Assembly: GCF_018604545.1 (NCBI RefSeq)
Contig: NZ_CP075896.1
Location: 4,464,001-4,528,000 of the forward strand
Length of the DNA stretch: 64,000 nucleotides
Source of the DNA: Streptomyces koelreuteriae
Lineage (GTDB): Bacteria; Actinomycetota; Actinomycetes; Streptomycetales; Streptomycetaceae
Direction of reading: 5' to 3'
The translations under genes were made by a program, and so were the position numbers. Below are positions 50,766-59,169 of this stretch, piece after piece. The first letter of the stretch is position 1. Each line of letters starts with the position of its first letter. The notes under the pieces are model-generated. The model had not been told where the DNA came from, made no database searches, and saw only the letters and a list, made by a program, of their open reading frames with translations.

Positions 50766-51944
50766 TCAGCGTTCCGCGAAGGGGCCCTTCTCGGTGAAGG
50801 CCAGGGCGCCGAAGCGTTCGCCGATGCGGCGGTGGGTCGCGGCGTCCGGGTGGACATGGTCGGGGAGGGGCAGTTCGGCCGCGTCGGACTCGCCGTAGAG
50901 GGCGAGGCCGTCGAGGTAGTGGAGGTTCGGGTCCTCGGCCGCGCGCTGCCGCACGATCCGGGCCAGCTCCTCCCGGATGACGCCGAGCGTGAGCTTGCCC
51001 GTGGCCTTCTCCGCCGGATCGCCCATGGCCGCGAACAGCAGCCGGCCCTCGCCGATCTCGCCGAGGTCGGGGGCGGTGGGGCCGGGGGTGTCCTCGTGGA
51101 TCGGGCAATGGATGGGGGAGACGACCAGCAGCGGGGTGTCGGGGTGCCCGTCGCGGATCGTGTCGAGGAAACCGTGCACGGCCGGGCCGAAGGCGCGCAG
51201 CCGCATCACGTCCCCGTTGACGATGTTGATGCCCACCTTGACGCTGATCAGGTCGGCCGGGGTGTCCCGCATGGCACGCGCGGTGAACGGGTCGAGCATC
51301 GCGCTGCCGCCGAAACCGAGGTTGACCAGGTCCACACCGCCCAGGGACGCGGCGATCGCGGGCCAGATGGCCGCAGGGCTCGCTGCGTCGGAGCCGTGGC
51401 TGATCGAACTGCCGTGGTGCAGCCACACCCTGCGGCCCCGGTCCGGCAGGGGCGCAACGGGCGCGTCGGTGCGCAGGGCGACGAGCTCGGTGGTCTCGTT
51501 GTGCGGCAGCCAGATCTCGACGTCCTTCTCGCCCGCGGCCAGACCGGTGAAGCGGACGGTGCCCACCGGGCCCGGTGCGACCTCGCCGTCCCAGGTGGCC
51601 ATGTCGACGGTGAGGACGTTGCCGCCGGTCCCCGAGGCCTGCCCGGCCGGGCGGCCGTCGACGACCAGGTCGTACAGGCCGTCCGGGCGGGACGGGAGGC
51701 CGACGTAGTCGCGCTTGGTGCGCAGCGTGTCGAGTTCGACGGCCGTCGCGGCGGTACGGAAGGCCAGCCGTACGCCGGAGGGCTGGGCCTCGGCCATGGC
51801 GAGCTGGGCGTTGTCGTTCTGGGCGCGGGCCCGGGCGGGCAGCCGGTGCGGGAGCAGGCCGTGCTCGGTGCGCTCCAGGTCGAGGGCGCCGCGCAGCAGG
51901 TCCGCCGTGAGCGGGGTGGTGATCCAGTCGTGCTCGGAGTGCAT
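50766..51944 (-). CDS. SGNH/GDSL-type hydrolase
   Basis: A 392-residue hydrolase. An N-terminal beta-sandwich-like domain (about 1-165) precedes an SGNH domain with block I HHGSSISHG (Ser), GFGGSAML (Gly), VGINIVNG (Asn) and DHVHPDAATH (Asp, His). No signal peptide, so intracellular or exported by another route. Probably an esterase acting on carbohydrates or lipids. The stop lies 6 bp from the convergent RraA-like gene. A TetR gene lies upstream in the same direction with a 4-bp gap, suggesting coupling. Confidence 0.88.
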   Translation of the reverse strand: MHSEHDWITTPLTADLLRGALDLERTEHGLLPHRLPARARAQNDNAQLAMAEAQPSGVRLAFRTAATAVELDTLRTKRDYVGLPSRPDGLYDLVVDGRPAGQASGTGGNVLTVDMATWDGEVAPGPVGTVRFTGLAAGEKDVEIWLPHNETTELVALRTDAPVAPLPDRGRRVWLHHGSSISHGSDAASPAAIWPAIAASLGGVDLVNLGFGGSAMLDPFTARAMRDTPADLISVKVGINIVNGDVMRLRAFGPAVHGFLDTIRDGHPDTPLLVVSPIHCPIHEDTPGPTAPDLGEIGEGRLLFAAMGDPAEKATGKLTLGVIREELARIVRQRAAEDPNLHYLDGLALYGESDAAELPLPDHVHPDAATHRRIGERFGALAFTEKGPFAER

Positions 51945-51948
51945 GGTG

Positions 51949-52536
51949 TCAGCCTCGGGGATCCGTAGGGGGAGCGGGCCAGTTGCGCAGCAGCGTGTCG
52001 AGGGCGTCGATGATCCGGGCCCAGGTGGCGTCGGTGTCGGGGGCGCTGTGGCTGAACCCGCCGCCCAGCTCCAGGCTGACGTACCCGTGGAAGACGCTGC
52101 CCAGCAGCCGTACCGCGTGGGTCTGGTCCGGTTCCGTCAGGTCGTAGCCGCGCAGCAGTGCCCGGGTCATCTGCGCGTGCCGGACACCGGCGCTGGCGGC
52201 CGCCGTCTGCGGGTCGAGCCGCAACTGGGCCGCCGCGTAGCGGCCGGGGTGTTCCCGCGCGTAGTCGCGGTAGACGCCGGCCAGCGCCGCCAAGGCGTCC
52301 TTGCCGGCCCGTCCGGCCAGGGCGTCGGCGGCCCGGTCGGCCATGTCCGCGAGCGCCAGCAGGGCGATCCTGGTCCGGAGGTCCTGAGAGTTCCTCACAT
52401 GCGAGTACAGGCTCGCGACCTTGACGTCGAAGCGCCGGGCGAGCGCCGAGACGGTCACCTCGTCGAAGCCGACCTCGTCGGCGAGTTCCGCGCCTGCCTC
52501 GGTCAGACGCTCCGGCGTGAGTCCCACGCGTGCCAT
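51949..52536 (-). CDS. TetR-family transcriptional regulator
   Basis: A 195-residue TetR protein: helix-turn-helix VTVSALARRFDVKVASLYSH at about 28-47 and the C-terminal WHG domain-like region. It is followed by the SGNH hydrolase gene (4-bp gap) and preceded by a perfect TGCCTAA-n5-TTAGGCA repeat at 52573-52591 with extra half-sites. Likely regulates itself, the hydrolase and perhaps the upstream membrane protein gene. Confidence 0.9.
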   Translation of the reverse strand: MARVGLTPERLTEAGAELADEVGFDEVTVSALARRFDVKVASLYSHVRNSQDLRTRIALLALADMADRAADALAGRAGKDALAALAGVYRDYAREHPGRYAAAQLRLDPQTAAASAGVRHAQMTRALLRGYDLTEPDQTHAVRLLGSVFHGYVSLELGGGFSHSAPDTDATWARIIDALDTLLRNWPAPPTDPRG

Positions 52537-52572
52537 ACGGCACCTCCCTTCTGCCTGAAGGGATTGTGCATC

Positions 52573-52591
52573 TGCCTAATACCTTTAGGCA
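52573..52591. promoter_or_regulatory. TetR operator candidate
   Basis: TGCCTAA (52573-52579), 5-bp spacer, TTAGGCA (52585-52591): perfect. A third TTAGGCA half-site is at 52606-52612 and a near copy (TGCCTGA) at 52552-52558, in front of the TetR gene. Confidence 0.85.
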
Positions 52592-52605
52592 AGCGTCATG
52601 AGGCC

Positions 52606-53136
52606 TTAGGCATCCTGGAGGGTACGCCGGACGGGCGTACGCTGCCTCAGCCTCCTGCCCCGCCTGGTCAGGCCCCAGGGCTTCAGGATCGAGATCACCG
52701 TCATGAAGACGTAGGCGGACAGCGAGACGACCGGCCCCATCAGGACGTCCCCGGCATCGGGCAGCGGACCGCCCGCGGCGACGGTGGCGACCGCGGAGTT
52801 CACTCCGGGGCGCAGGGCGAACACCGTGGCGGTGGTCGTGGCGAGGGTCAGCCAGAACTTCGTCCAGACCCACCGGTGCCGCGCCAGACCCCACGCGGTC
52901 CCCAGCGACAGCACCAGTCCGCTGAGCAGCGTGAGGAACGCGACGGGGAGCAGCAGCCAGTCCGCGAAGAGCTTCATGGCCCGGACGGACGCCTCCACGG
53001 TCACGGCGGACCCGGTGCCGGCCGCGGTGGTGCCGAGCGCGAGCAGCCCGAGCGTGAGCCCGAGCCAGCTCGCGGAGGCGACGACGTGGACGACGAGCGC
53101 GGTCCGGCGGGCGGGGCGGCTGAGTTTCGGGTTCAT
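52606..53136 (-). CDS. Four-span membrane protein (DUF2269-like)
   Basis: A 176-residue membrane protein with four hydrophobic helices (ALVVHVVASASWLGLTLGLL, LFADWLLLPVAFLTLLSGLV, LTLATTTATVFAL, VVSLSAYVFMTVISI). The His-Val-x-Ala-Ser-x-x-W pattern of the first helix fits DUF2269 or a similar cytochrome b-like family. ATG 53136 is used rather than the frame start at 53487, whose extra 117 residues are repetitive. Its last codons contain the third TTAGGCA half-site of the TetR operator region. Confidence 0.8.
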   Translation of the reverse strand: MNPKLSRPARRTALVVHVVASASWLGLTLGLLALGTTAAGTGSAVTVEASVRAMKLFADWLLLPVAFLTLLSGLVLSLGTAWGLARHRWVWTKFWLTLATTTATVFALRPGVNSAVATVAAGGPLPDAGDVLMGPVVSLSAYVFMTVISILKPWGLTRRGRRLRQRTPVRRTLQDA

Positions 53137-53200
53137 GGGGGACACGCTGCCGGGGCGGTGGGGTGAGGTCGTCTCGCAGCGGGAGTAAACCGGCGTACTC

Positions 53201-53260
53201 GCGTCGGCGTACGGGGTGCCGGCGTTCGGGGCGTCGGCGTACGGGGTGTCGGCTACGGGG
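53201..53260. repeat. 15-bp tandem repeat, four units
   Basis: Four successive 15-bp units, alternately GCGTCGGCGTACGGG and GTGCCGGCGTTCGGG-like, lie between the membrane protein and methyltransferase genes. Units 1 and 3 are identical. Confidence 0.85.
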
Positions 53261-53292
53261 GGAGTGTCAGTGCCGTCGTCTAGCTTCGCGGC

Positions 53293-53937
53293 ATGACCGA
53301 GCCCTCCCACCTCACCGCGGTCCGCGAGTCCTACGACACCGTCGCCGCCGACTACGCCCGACTCGTCAAGGAACCGGCCGAGTTGGACCCGGTGTCGCGC
53401 GCGATGCTGGCCGCCTTCGCCGAATCCGTACGCCCTCTGGGGCCGGTCGCCGACCTGGGGTGCGGTCCGGGCAAGGTGACGGCGCACCTGGCCGCGCTGG
53501 GCGTGCGGGCGTTCGGCGTGGACGTGTCACCGAGGATGGTCGAGCTGGCCCGCGCGGCCTACCCGGAACTCCGTTTCACCGTCGGCTCGATGACCGCGCT
53601 GGAGATCGGCGACGGCGAACTCGGCGGCATTCTCGCGTACTACACCGTCCACCACACCCCGCCGCAGCTGCTGCCGACCGTGTTCGCCGAGTTCCACCGC
53701 ACCCTCGCGCCCGGCGGCCGGCTGATGCTGGCGGGCCATGTGGGCAACGGCGAGCACCTGTGCCCGAAGCGCGCGTACGGCGACCATCCGGTGTCCTACG
53801 AGTGGCACCTGCTGCCGCCGGACGAGATCGCGGAACTGCTCCGGCGGGCGGGGCTGGTGGTCATGACGCGGGTGGTGCAGGAACCGGAGGGAGGGGCGAA
53901 GAGGCAGGCGGGCAAGTTCCTGGCGTACAAGCCGTAG
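53293..53937 (+). CDS. Class I SAM-dependent methyltransferase
   Basis: A 214-residue methyltransferase with motif I VADLGCGPGKVTAHLA (about 52-67), motif II FGVDVSPRMVELAR and post-motif GILAYYTVHH. The fold and length fit small-molecule methyltransferases of the UbiE/ubiquinone type. TAGCTT ends 6 nt before ATG 53293: leaderless. Divergent from the DUF2269-like gene. Substrate unknown. Confidence 0.9.
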   Translation: MTEPSHLTAVRESYDTVAADYARLVKEPAELDPVSRAMLAAFAESVRPLGPVADLGCGPGKVTAHLAALGVRAFGVDVSPRMVELARAAYPELRFTVGSMTALEIGDGELGGILAYYTVHHTPPQLLPTVFAEFHRTLAPGGRLMLAGHVGNGEHLCPKRAYGDHPVSYEWHLLPPDEIAELLRRAGLVVMTRVVQEPEGGAKRQAGKFLAYKP

Positions 53938-53967
53938 CAGCGGCAGCGGCAGCGGCGGCCGGTGGGG

Positions 53968-54684
53968 TCAGCCGCTGTGCGTCCACACCCGCAACGGGCC
54001 GAGCGGCACGAAGCCGTACCGGAGGGCGACCGTCAGATCGTCGCCCTGTTCGTATCCGACGACGGGCAGGGTGGGGAAGAGCCGGGCGAGCGCGTGCAGG
54101 ACGACCGGCCAGGCGGCGTCGGGTCCGCCGTCCCGCGCGAAGACGTTGGAGACACCGACGACGTGCTCGCTGCGGCTCGCGACCGCCCCGGCGGCGACAC
54201 GGCCGTCGGCGGCCCGCCCCAGGATCACGAAGGTCTCCGGGTCGGCGAGCAGCTCGGGCCTGAAGAGGTCCGCGTTCCCGCCGCCGGCGTCCCAGGCCAG
54301 CGCCCAGGCACGCAGTGAGCCCGGATCGTCCACGATCTCCCAGGCGAGGTCGGGAACGGGTGCGGATGCCCCGGCCGGCCGATGGATCCACCACGCCTCG
54401 AACAACACCCGGAACCCGGCCTCCGCCAGCTCCAGATCGGCGAAACCGTCCTTCACCGAGGCACCGGGCGAGACCGTGTCGATCCGCGCCACGAGCGCGC
54501 CCACGTCGGCGCCCGGCTCCAGCGTCACGGCATCGGGGTAGTAGAGCGGCGTCCGCACCGGGGCGGCCCAGGCGTCGCCCCCGAACCCGCCCACCACCCC
54601 GTGCGCCCGGCACATCACCGCGCACCACTCGGCGTTGTTCCGGGCGGCTGCCCGGACGAGGAACTGCTGCGAAGTCGTCGTCAC
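53968..54684 (-). CDS. Hypothetical protein, GNAT-like C-terminus
   Basis: A 238-residue protein. The N-terminal half (RNNAEWCAVMCRAHGVVGGF, APVRTPLYYPDAVTL) and a C-terminal half resembling a GNAT fold (VILGRAADGRVAAGAVASRS, VVGVSNVFARDGGPDAAWPV, YEQGDDLTVALRYGFVPLG). The acetyl-CoA loop is weak, so it may be inactive or an unusual acetyltransferase. GTG 54684 start. Convergent with the methyltransferase gene. Confidence 0.7.
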   Translation of the reverse strand: MTTTSQQFLVRAAARNNAEWCAVMCRAHGVVGGFGGDAWAAPVRTPLYYPDAVTLEPGADVGALVARIDTVSPGASVKDGFADLELAEAGFRVLFEAWWIHRPAGASAPVPDLAWEIVDDPGSLRAWALAWDAGGGNADLFRPELLADPETFVILGRAADGRVAAGAVASRSEHVVGVSNVFARDGGPDAAWPVVLHALARLFPTLPVVGYEQGDDLTVALRYGFVPLGPLRVWTHSG

Positions 54685-54791
54685 GAGTGCGGATCATGAC
54701 GGTGCCCGCCCCGACTCGTCGAACGATTTAGCGACCGGCCGCTTCTAGGGTGTGCAGGGCCAGAGTCCCCAGCGAGCGGCCCGGAGGCGTC

Positions 54792-55163
54792 ATGACCCCG
54801 CTGATGAAGTTGAGCGCGATCACCCTGGACTGCCCTGATCCGCTCGCCCTGGCGGCGTTCTACCAGCAGGCCACCGGACTTGGACTCCACCCCGAGTCGG
54901 ACGCCGAGTTCGCCGCGCTGGACGTTGAGGGCGGGTTCAATATCGGGTTTCAGCGGGTCGACGACTACCGCGCTCCGAGCTGGCCCGGCCAGGTCGTACC
55001 GCAGCAACTGCACTGCTGTTTCAGGGTCGTGGACGTCGACGCGGCCGAGGCCCGGCTGCTGGAGCTGGGGGCGGGCACACCGGATCAGCCGCAGCAGGAC
55101 AGATGGCGGGTCCTCACGGATCCGGCCGGGCATCCCTTCTGCATCGTCGGGGGCTTGTCGTGA
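54792..55163 (+). CDS. VOC (glyoxalase-fold) family protein
   Basis: A 123-residue protein with the vicinal-oxygen-chelate pattern: KLSAITLDCPDPLALAAFYQ, FQRVDDYRAPSWPGQVVPQQ, DRWRVLTDPAGHPFCIV. Widespread family including glyoxalases and resistance proteins; substrate not predictable. ATG 54792 follows CGGAGGCGTC. The candidate -10 TAGGGT at 54747 leaves a leader of about 35 nt. Confidence 0.85.
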   Translation: MTPLMKLSAITLDCPDPLALAAFYQQATGLGLHPESDAEFAALDVEGGFNIGFQRVDDYRAPSWPGQVVPQQLHCCFRVVDVDAAEARLLELGAGTPDQPQQDRWRVLTDPAGHPFCIVGGLS

Positions 55164-55230
55164 CCGGCCACGCCGACGACGCGGCCACGCCGACTCGCAT
55201 GGCCCTCCCCGAAGCTACGACGCCCGCACG

Positions 55231-56148
55231 CTAGTTGAACGGCATCTCGTCGGGTCCGCTCCGTTCCGTGCAACTGCGGGCGACGGTGTCGGCGAAGACC
55301 CGCGCGAGCGGAGTGAGGGCGTCCCAGCGGCGGACGGCCCAGCCGACCGGGAGCGGGGGCAGATCGGGGACGGGGACGAGGCGGAGGGGGCCGTCACCCG
55401 GTATCCCCCAGCCGGGCAGGACGGGTACGACGGCGTGGCCGAGGCCGAGTTCCGCCAGCAGGAGGGCGGTGTCCCAGTCGGCGACGCTCGTGCCGGAGCC
55501 GCTCCGGATGCCGAGTTCGGCGAACGCGGCGTCGAGGAGGGCACCCGAGGTGGAGTTCTCGGGAAGCCGGATGAGGCTGATGTCGCTGAACCCGGCCGTG
55601 CCGACACAGGGCCGGTCCGCGAGCGGATCGTCGGAGCGGACGGCCAGGACCCAGGGCAGGGAGACGACGGGGCGCTGCTCGATACCGCGCACCGGCCCGT
55701 CGATGGTCACCCAGGCGAGATCGACGTCGCCCGCGGCGAGGGCGTCGAAGCAGCCGCGGCTGGAGGTCTCCGTCCGAAACTCCAGGCTGACCTTCGGGTA
55801 GCGCCGCCGGAAGTCCACGACGGCCTCGGCCATGAAATGCCGCACCGTGGTGCCGCCCGTGGTGACGCGTACGGCGCCACCGTCCCCGTTGACCAGGTCC
55901 CCGAGCCGCCGCAGGGCCAGATCCAGACCGGAGACGCTGTCCGAGGCGGCGTCGCGCAGGACATGCCCCGCGGGGGTGGGCACGACACCCCGGGGCCGGC
56001 GCTCCAGGAGGCTCACACCGGTCTCGCGCTCGAGCCGTTTGACGTGCTGGCTCACCGCCGACTGGGTGCGGCCCAGCTCCCGGGCGACGGCACTGAGGCT
56101 TCCCGCCCGGCACACGGCCACGAAGACGCGCAGATCCTCCAGAGTCAC
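55231..56148 (-). CDS. LysR-family transcriptional regulator
   Basis: A 305-residue LysR protein: N-terminal helix-turn-helix (LEDLRVFVAVCRAGSLSAVA, RTQSAVSQHVKRLERETGVS) and C-terminal effector domain. GTG 56148 start. A perfect palindrome (56152-56169) begins 3 bp upstream, in the divergent interval with the next gene, which is its probable target. Confidence 0.9.
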   Translation of the reverse strand: MTLEDLRVFVAVCRAGSLSAVARELGRTQSAVSQHVKRLERETGVSLLERRPRGVVPTPAGHVLRDAASDSVSGLDLALRRLGDLVNGDGGAVRVTTGGTTVRHFMAEAVVDFRRRYPKVSLEFRTETSSRGCFDALAAGDVDLAWVTIDGPVRGIEQRPVVSLPWVLAVRSDDPLADRPCVGTAGFSDISLIRLPENSTSGALLDAAFAELGIRSGSGTSVADWDTALLLAELGLGHAVVPVLPGWGIPGDGPLRLVPVPDLPPLPVGWAVRRWDALTPLARVFADTVARSCTERSGPDEMPFN

Positions 56149-56151
56149 AAC

Positions 56152-56169
56152 CCCAAGCTACAGCTTGGG
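56152..56169. promoter_or_regulatory. Perfect palindrome at the LysR gene start
   Basis: CCCAAGCT-AC-AGCTTGGG. It contains a T-n11-A type LysR box and lies 3 bp before the GTG start, so it probably serves autoregulation. Confidence 0.75.
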
Positions 56170-56321
56170 TGTTGGGAGAAATCCATAGGATTGACTGAGG
56201 TGTCGGGGCCTACGAGGATCAAGGCAGGGCCCAGGCGGCAACCCGTCCGGCGCTTTCGCGGGTCCGGACCACAGGCGAAGGCGCGGACGGGTGCCGACCC
56301 CTCCCGTGACGGAAGGACACC

Positions 56322-56888
56322 GTGTCTGCCTCCCCTCCTCCTGACGCCACCGACCGGGCCGCCGCGCTGCTGCACGGGCTCGGTGCCGCCGAGATCGTCC
56401 ATCCGGGCGGCACGCTCGTCGCCCACCTCCAGCGCGTCCGCAGCCGGCTCGCCGCCTGGGACGCCCGCCCGGCCCTCCAACTCGCGGGCCTGTGCCACGC
56501 CTTCTACGGCACCGACGGCTTCCCTACCGCCCTGCTGCCCTCGGACCGCCGCTCCGACCTCGCGGCGGTGATCGGTGCCGAGGCCGAGGCGATCGTGTAC
56601 CTCTACGCGTCCTGCGACCGCCAGGCCACCTACCCGACGCTCGCGGACGCCGACGGGCCGTTCCGGGACCGCTTCACCGGCCGCCTCCACACACCGGATC
56701 CCCGGCACCGACGAGACTTCGCGGAACTCTCCGCCGCCAACGAACTCGACCTCGCCCGCCTCGACCCCGCCTTCCGCGAGAAGTGGGGCCCGCAACTCCT
56801 CACCCTGTTCACCCGCTTTCGGCCTCTGCTGAGCGAGCCCGCCTGGTCGGACTGCGAGGCGGTGCTGGGCGGGACGCGGCAGGGCTGA
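56322..56888 (+). CDS. Hypothetical protein, HD-like DUF6817 type
   Basis: A 188-residue helical protein with a His/Asp-rich pattern resembling HD-fold proteins: HPGGTLVAHLQRVRSRLAAW, LAGLCHAFYGTDGFPTALL, EAEAIVYLYASCDR. The H...HAFYGTDGF segment would match DUF6817. Divergent from the LysR gene, which is its probable regulator. GTG 56322. No catalytic role is shown. Confidence 0.75.
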   Translation: MSASPPPDATDRAAALLHGLGAAEIVHPGGTLVAHLQRVRSRLAAWDARPALQLAGLCHAFYGTDGFPTALLPSDRRSDLAAVIGAEAEAIVYLYASCDRQATYPTLADADGPFRDRFTGRLHTPDPRHRRDFAELSAANELDLARLDPAFREKWGPQLLTLFTRFRPLLSEPAWSDCEAVLGGTRQG

Positions 56889-57005
56889 ACCGGATCTCAT
56901 TCCGACGGCTGGATCCGCCAGGGCTTCTTCGAGCGAACCGGCCGTGTCGGTGAGGGCCGTGCCGGCGACTAATTCGGGTTACTCGTCGACGAGGTGAGAG
57001 GTGCC

Positions 57006-57350
57006 ATGGCGACTCGCACACCAGCTGAGCGCGCCCTGGCTCGCTCGTTCACCACCGATGATGGCGCCACCAGGTTCAACGTCACCGACCTGACGGTAGA
57101 CGACCAACCAGACCGCAGCGTCACATTGGCCCACGGCCTCATCGTCGAGCGGGAGGGGCACGCCGACGAGTGCTGGGTCGTCACACTGCCATGGGGCGAC
57201 AAGTCCTTCGCGGACGTGCTCACCTCGTCTGCCCCTGATTCTGAGCGCCTTCGCCAACTGGTTCAGCTGGTGCGCGGCCTCTTGGAAGAGTGGTGGGACA
57301 CCAAGGGGCACAACCGCCGGTCGGCGAAGATGGGGCGCCGATGCTCCTGA
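57006..57350 (+). CDS. Hypothetical protein
   Basis: A 114-residue protein with no recognised domain: MATRTPAERALARSFTTDDG, VDDQPDRSVTLAHGLIVERE, CWVVTLPWGDKSFADVLTSS and a basic C-terminus (HNRRSAKMGRRCS). The DNA is less GC-rich than its neighbours (third positions more A/T), which suggests horizontal gain. ATG 57006 has GAGAGG 4 nt upstream. The 230 bp following it hold no gene apart from the promoter of the XRE gene. Confidence 0.6.
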   Translation: MATRTPAERALARSFTTDDGATRFNVTDLTVDDQPDRSVTLAHGLIVEREGHADECWVVTLPWGDKSFADVLTSSAPDSERLRQLVQLVRGLLEEWWDTKGHNRRSAKMGRRCS

Positions 57351-57538
57351 GCTGCCTCTACGCGCTGTAAGAGGTCGGGTCGACCAGACCGGTACCCCCT
57401 CGTCCTCGAAACGGCGCCGCATCCTCTGGGTCAGCGCCGGCGACGTGGTTTGCCCAGACGCGGCCAGGTCTGCGGCCTTGGCCGGCAGGGCAGGACGGGC
57501 TGATCCGTATGGGCCTAACCGGGTGGCATGGCGCACTT

Positions 57539-57558
57539 TTGCAAGCGGGTGCTTGCAA
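57539..57558. promoter_or_regulatory. Perfect palindrome upstream of the XRE/HbhA-like pair
   Basis: TTGCAAGC-GGGT-GCTTGCAA, 8-bp arms with a 4-bp spacer, 30 bp before the start of the XRE gene. Probable autoregulatory operator. Confidence 0.8.
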
Positions 57559-57588
57559 TAGTTAGCGAGGTGCGGCACCGTGGAGGGC

Positions 57589-58278
57589 ATGGCATCGCTC
57601 AACGTCGGCAATCTCGGTGACTACCTGCGCGAGCAGCGGCGCAACGCGCAGCTGTCGTTGCGGCAGCTCGCCGATGCCGCCGGGGTGTCCAATCCGTATC
57701 TGAGCCAGATCGAGCGCGGGCTGCGCAAGCCGAGCGCGGAGGTGCTGCAGCAGGTCGCCAAGGCCCTGCGGATCTCCGCCGAGACGCTGTACGTCCGGGC
57801 CGGCATCCTCGACGCCGAGCGGGACCGGGACGAGGTGGAGACGCGCGCCGTCATCCTCGCGGACCCGACGCTGAACGAGCGGCAGAAGCAGGTGCTGCTG
57901 CAGATCTACGAGTCCTTCCGCAAGGAGAACGGATTCGGGACCGGCGACGGCTCCGGCAACGACACCGATGTCGTCGAGGTCGTGGTCGCCGAAGGCGCGG
58001 CGGACCCGGGTGCGGATGGGGACGCGGACGAGGACGTCCCGGACGGCGGCACCGGGATACGCAGACGGACCCGTACGGCCGACGGCGGCAGGCCCGCCGA
58101 GGACCGTACCGGCGAGGGGTCGGGCGGCACGTCCGAGACCCGCCGGACCCGTAAGACCACCGGCGGTACGTCCGCCACCCGCCGTACCCGCAAGAACACC
58201 GGCGGTACCCCCGCCGCCCGCCGGGCCCGCAAGGCCACCGGCGGCAGTGACACCGACCCGCAGCAGACGGCCGGCTAG
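57589..58278 (+). CDS. XRE-family DNA-binding protein with Arg/Thr-rich repeat tail
   Basis: A 229-residue protein. Residues 1-70 are an XRE helix-turn-helix (LGDYLREQRRNAQLSLRQLA, GVSNPYLSQIERGLRKPSAE), then a conserved helical segment (RDEVETRAVILADPTLNERQ) and an acidic Asp/Gly stretch. The C-terminus has four imperfect copies of a TRRTRKTTGGT-type unit (about residues 180-222), basic and repetitive like nucleoid-binding tails. GTG 57580 is an alternative start; ATG 57589 matches homologues as I remember them. Encoded before an HbhA-like gene; the two are probably coregulated through the palindrome. Confidence 0.85.
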   Translation: MASLNVGNLGDYLREQRRNAQLSLRQLADAAGVSNPYLSQIERGLRKPSAEVLQQVAKALRISAETLYVRAGILDAERDRDEVETRAVILADPTLNERQKQVLLQIYESFRKENGFGTGDGSGNDTDVVEVVVAEGAADPGADGDADEDVPDGGTGIRRRTRTADGGRPAEDRTGEGSGGTSETRRTRKTTGGTSATRRTRKNTGGTPAARRARKATGGSDTDPQQTAG

Positions 58279-58365
58279 CCGGACCAGGGCCCGGCCGCTC
58301 CGCTGCGGATCACACCACCCTCAGCCGAACCCTCAAGCGAGAAAGAATCCGGGAGGATCCTCACC

Positions 58366-59052
58366 ATGGCCATCACCGACGACCTGCGCAAGACCCTCAG
58401 CGACCCGACTCCGCTCTACTTCGCCGCCGGCACCGCCGACCTCGCCCTCCAGCAGGCCAAGAAGGTGCCCGCCCTCGTGGAGCAGCTGCGGGCCGAGGCT
58501 CCGGCGCGGATCGACGCCGTACGCAACACCGACACCAAGGCCGTCCAGGAGAAGGCGTCCGCCCGGGCCAAGGAGGCCTCGGCCCGCGTCAAGGAGACGC
58601 AGGAGACCCTGCAGACCAAGGTCACGGGCTTCATCGGCTCCCTCGACGCCGACTTCAAGAAGCTCGGTTCCAACCTCGACGCCGACCTGAAGAAGTTCGG
58701 CGAGAACGCCCAGGACTTCGCGCTGCGCGGGGTCGGCGTGGCCGCCGAGTACGCCGTCAAGGCCCGGGAGACCTACGAGAAGGTCGCCGAGCACGGTGAG
58801 CAGGCCGTGCGCACCTGGCGCGGCGAGGCCGCCGAGGGCATCGAGGACGTCGCCGAGGGCGTCGAGGAGCTGGCCGTGGCCGTCGAGCCGAAGGCCGAGC
58901 CGGTCGAGGTCAAGGACGAGCCGGCGAAGCCCGCCGCCACGAAGGCCCAGGCCGCCCCGGCCACACCGGCCACCGCGGCGAAGAAGGCGCCCGCCGCCAA
59001 GAAGGCTCCGGCGCGCAAGCCCGTCGCCAAGAAGACGCCGCCGGCCAAGTAG
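58366..59052 (+). CDS. HbhA-like protein with Lys/Ala/Pro-rich tail
   Basis: A 228-residue protein: helical N-terminus (AITDDLRKTLSDPTPLYFAA, GTADLALQQAKKVPALVEQL), a long coiled-coil-like middle and a C-terminal KKAPAAKKAPARKPVAKK tail. It resembles mycobacterial heparin-binding hemagglutinin, whose similar basic tail binds polyanions. In Streptomyces the role is unknown. ATG 58366 after GGGAGG. Confidence 0.8.
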   Translation: MAITDDLRKTLSDPTPLYFAAGTADLALQQAKKVPALVEQLRAEAPARIDAVRNTDTKAVQEKASARAKEASARVKETQETLQTKVTGFIGSLDADFKKLGSNLDADLKKFGENAQDFALRGVGVAAEYAVKARETYEKVAEHGEQAVRTWRGEAAEGIEDVAEGVEELAVAVEPKAEPVEVKDEPAKPAATKAQAAPATPATAAKKAPAAKKAPARKPVAKKTPPAK

Positions 59053-59086
59053 GCACGGCGACGGCGACGGAGTCGCAGACGGACGC

Positions 59087-59115
59087 GGGCCGGGCACCCT
59101 GAGGGTGTCCGGCCC
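59087..59115 (+). terminator. Terminator after the HbhA-like gene
   Basis: GGGCCGGGCACCCT (59087-59100) pairs with AGGGTGTCCGGCCC (59102-59115) with one G-T pair, giving a long GC stem 35 bp after the stop. Confidence 0.7.
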
Positions 59116-59169
59116 GTTGTACGGGTACGGTGACCGCGTAGGGACGAGCCGAGTCTGGTGGTGGACGTT

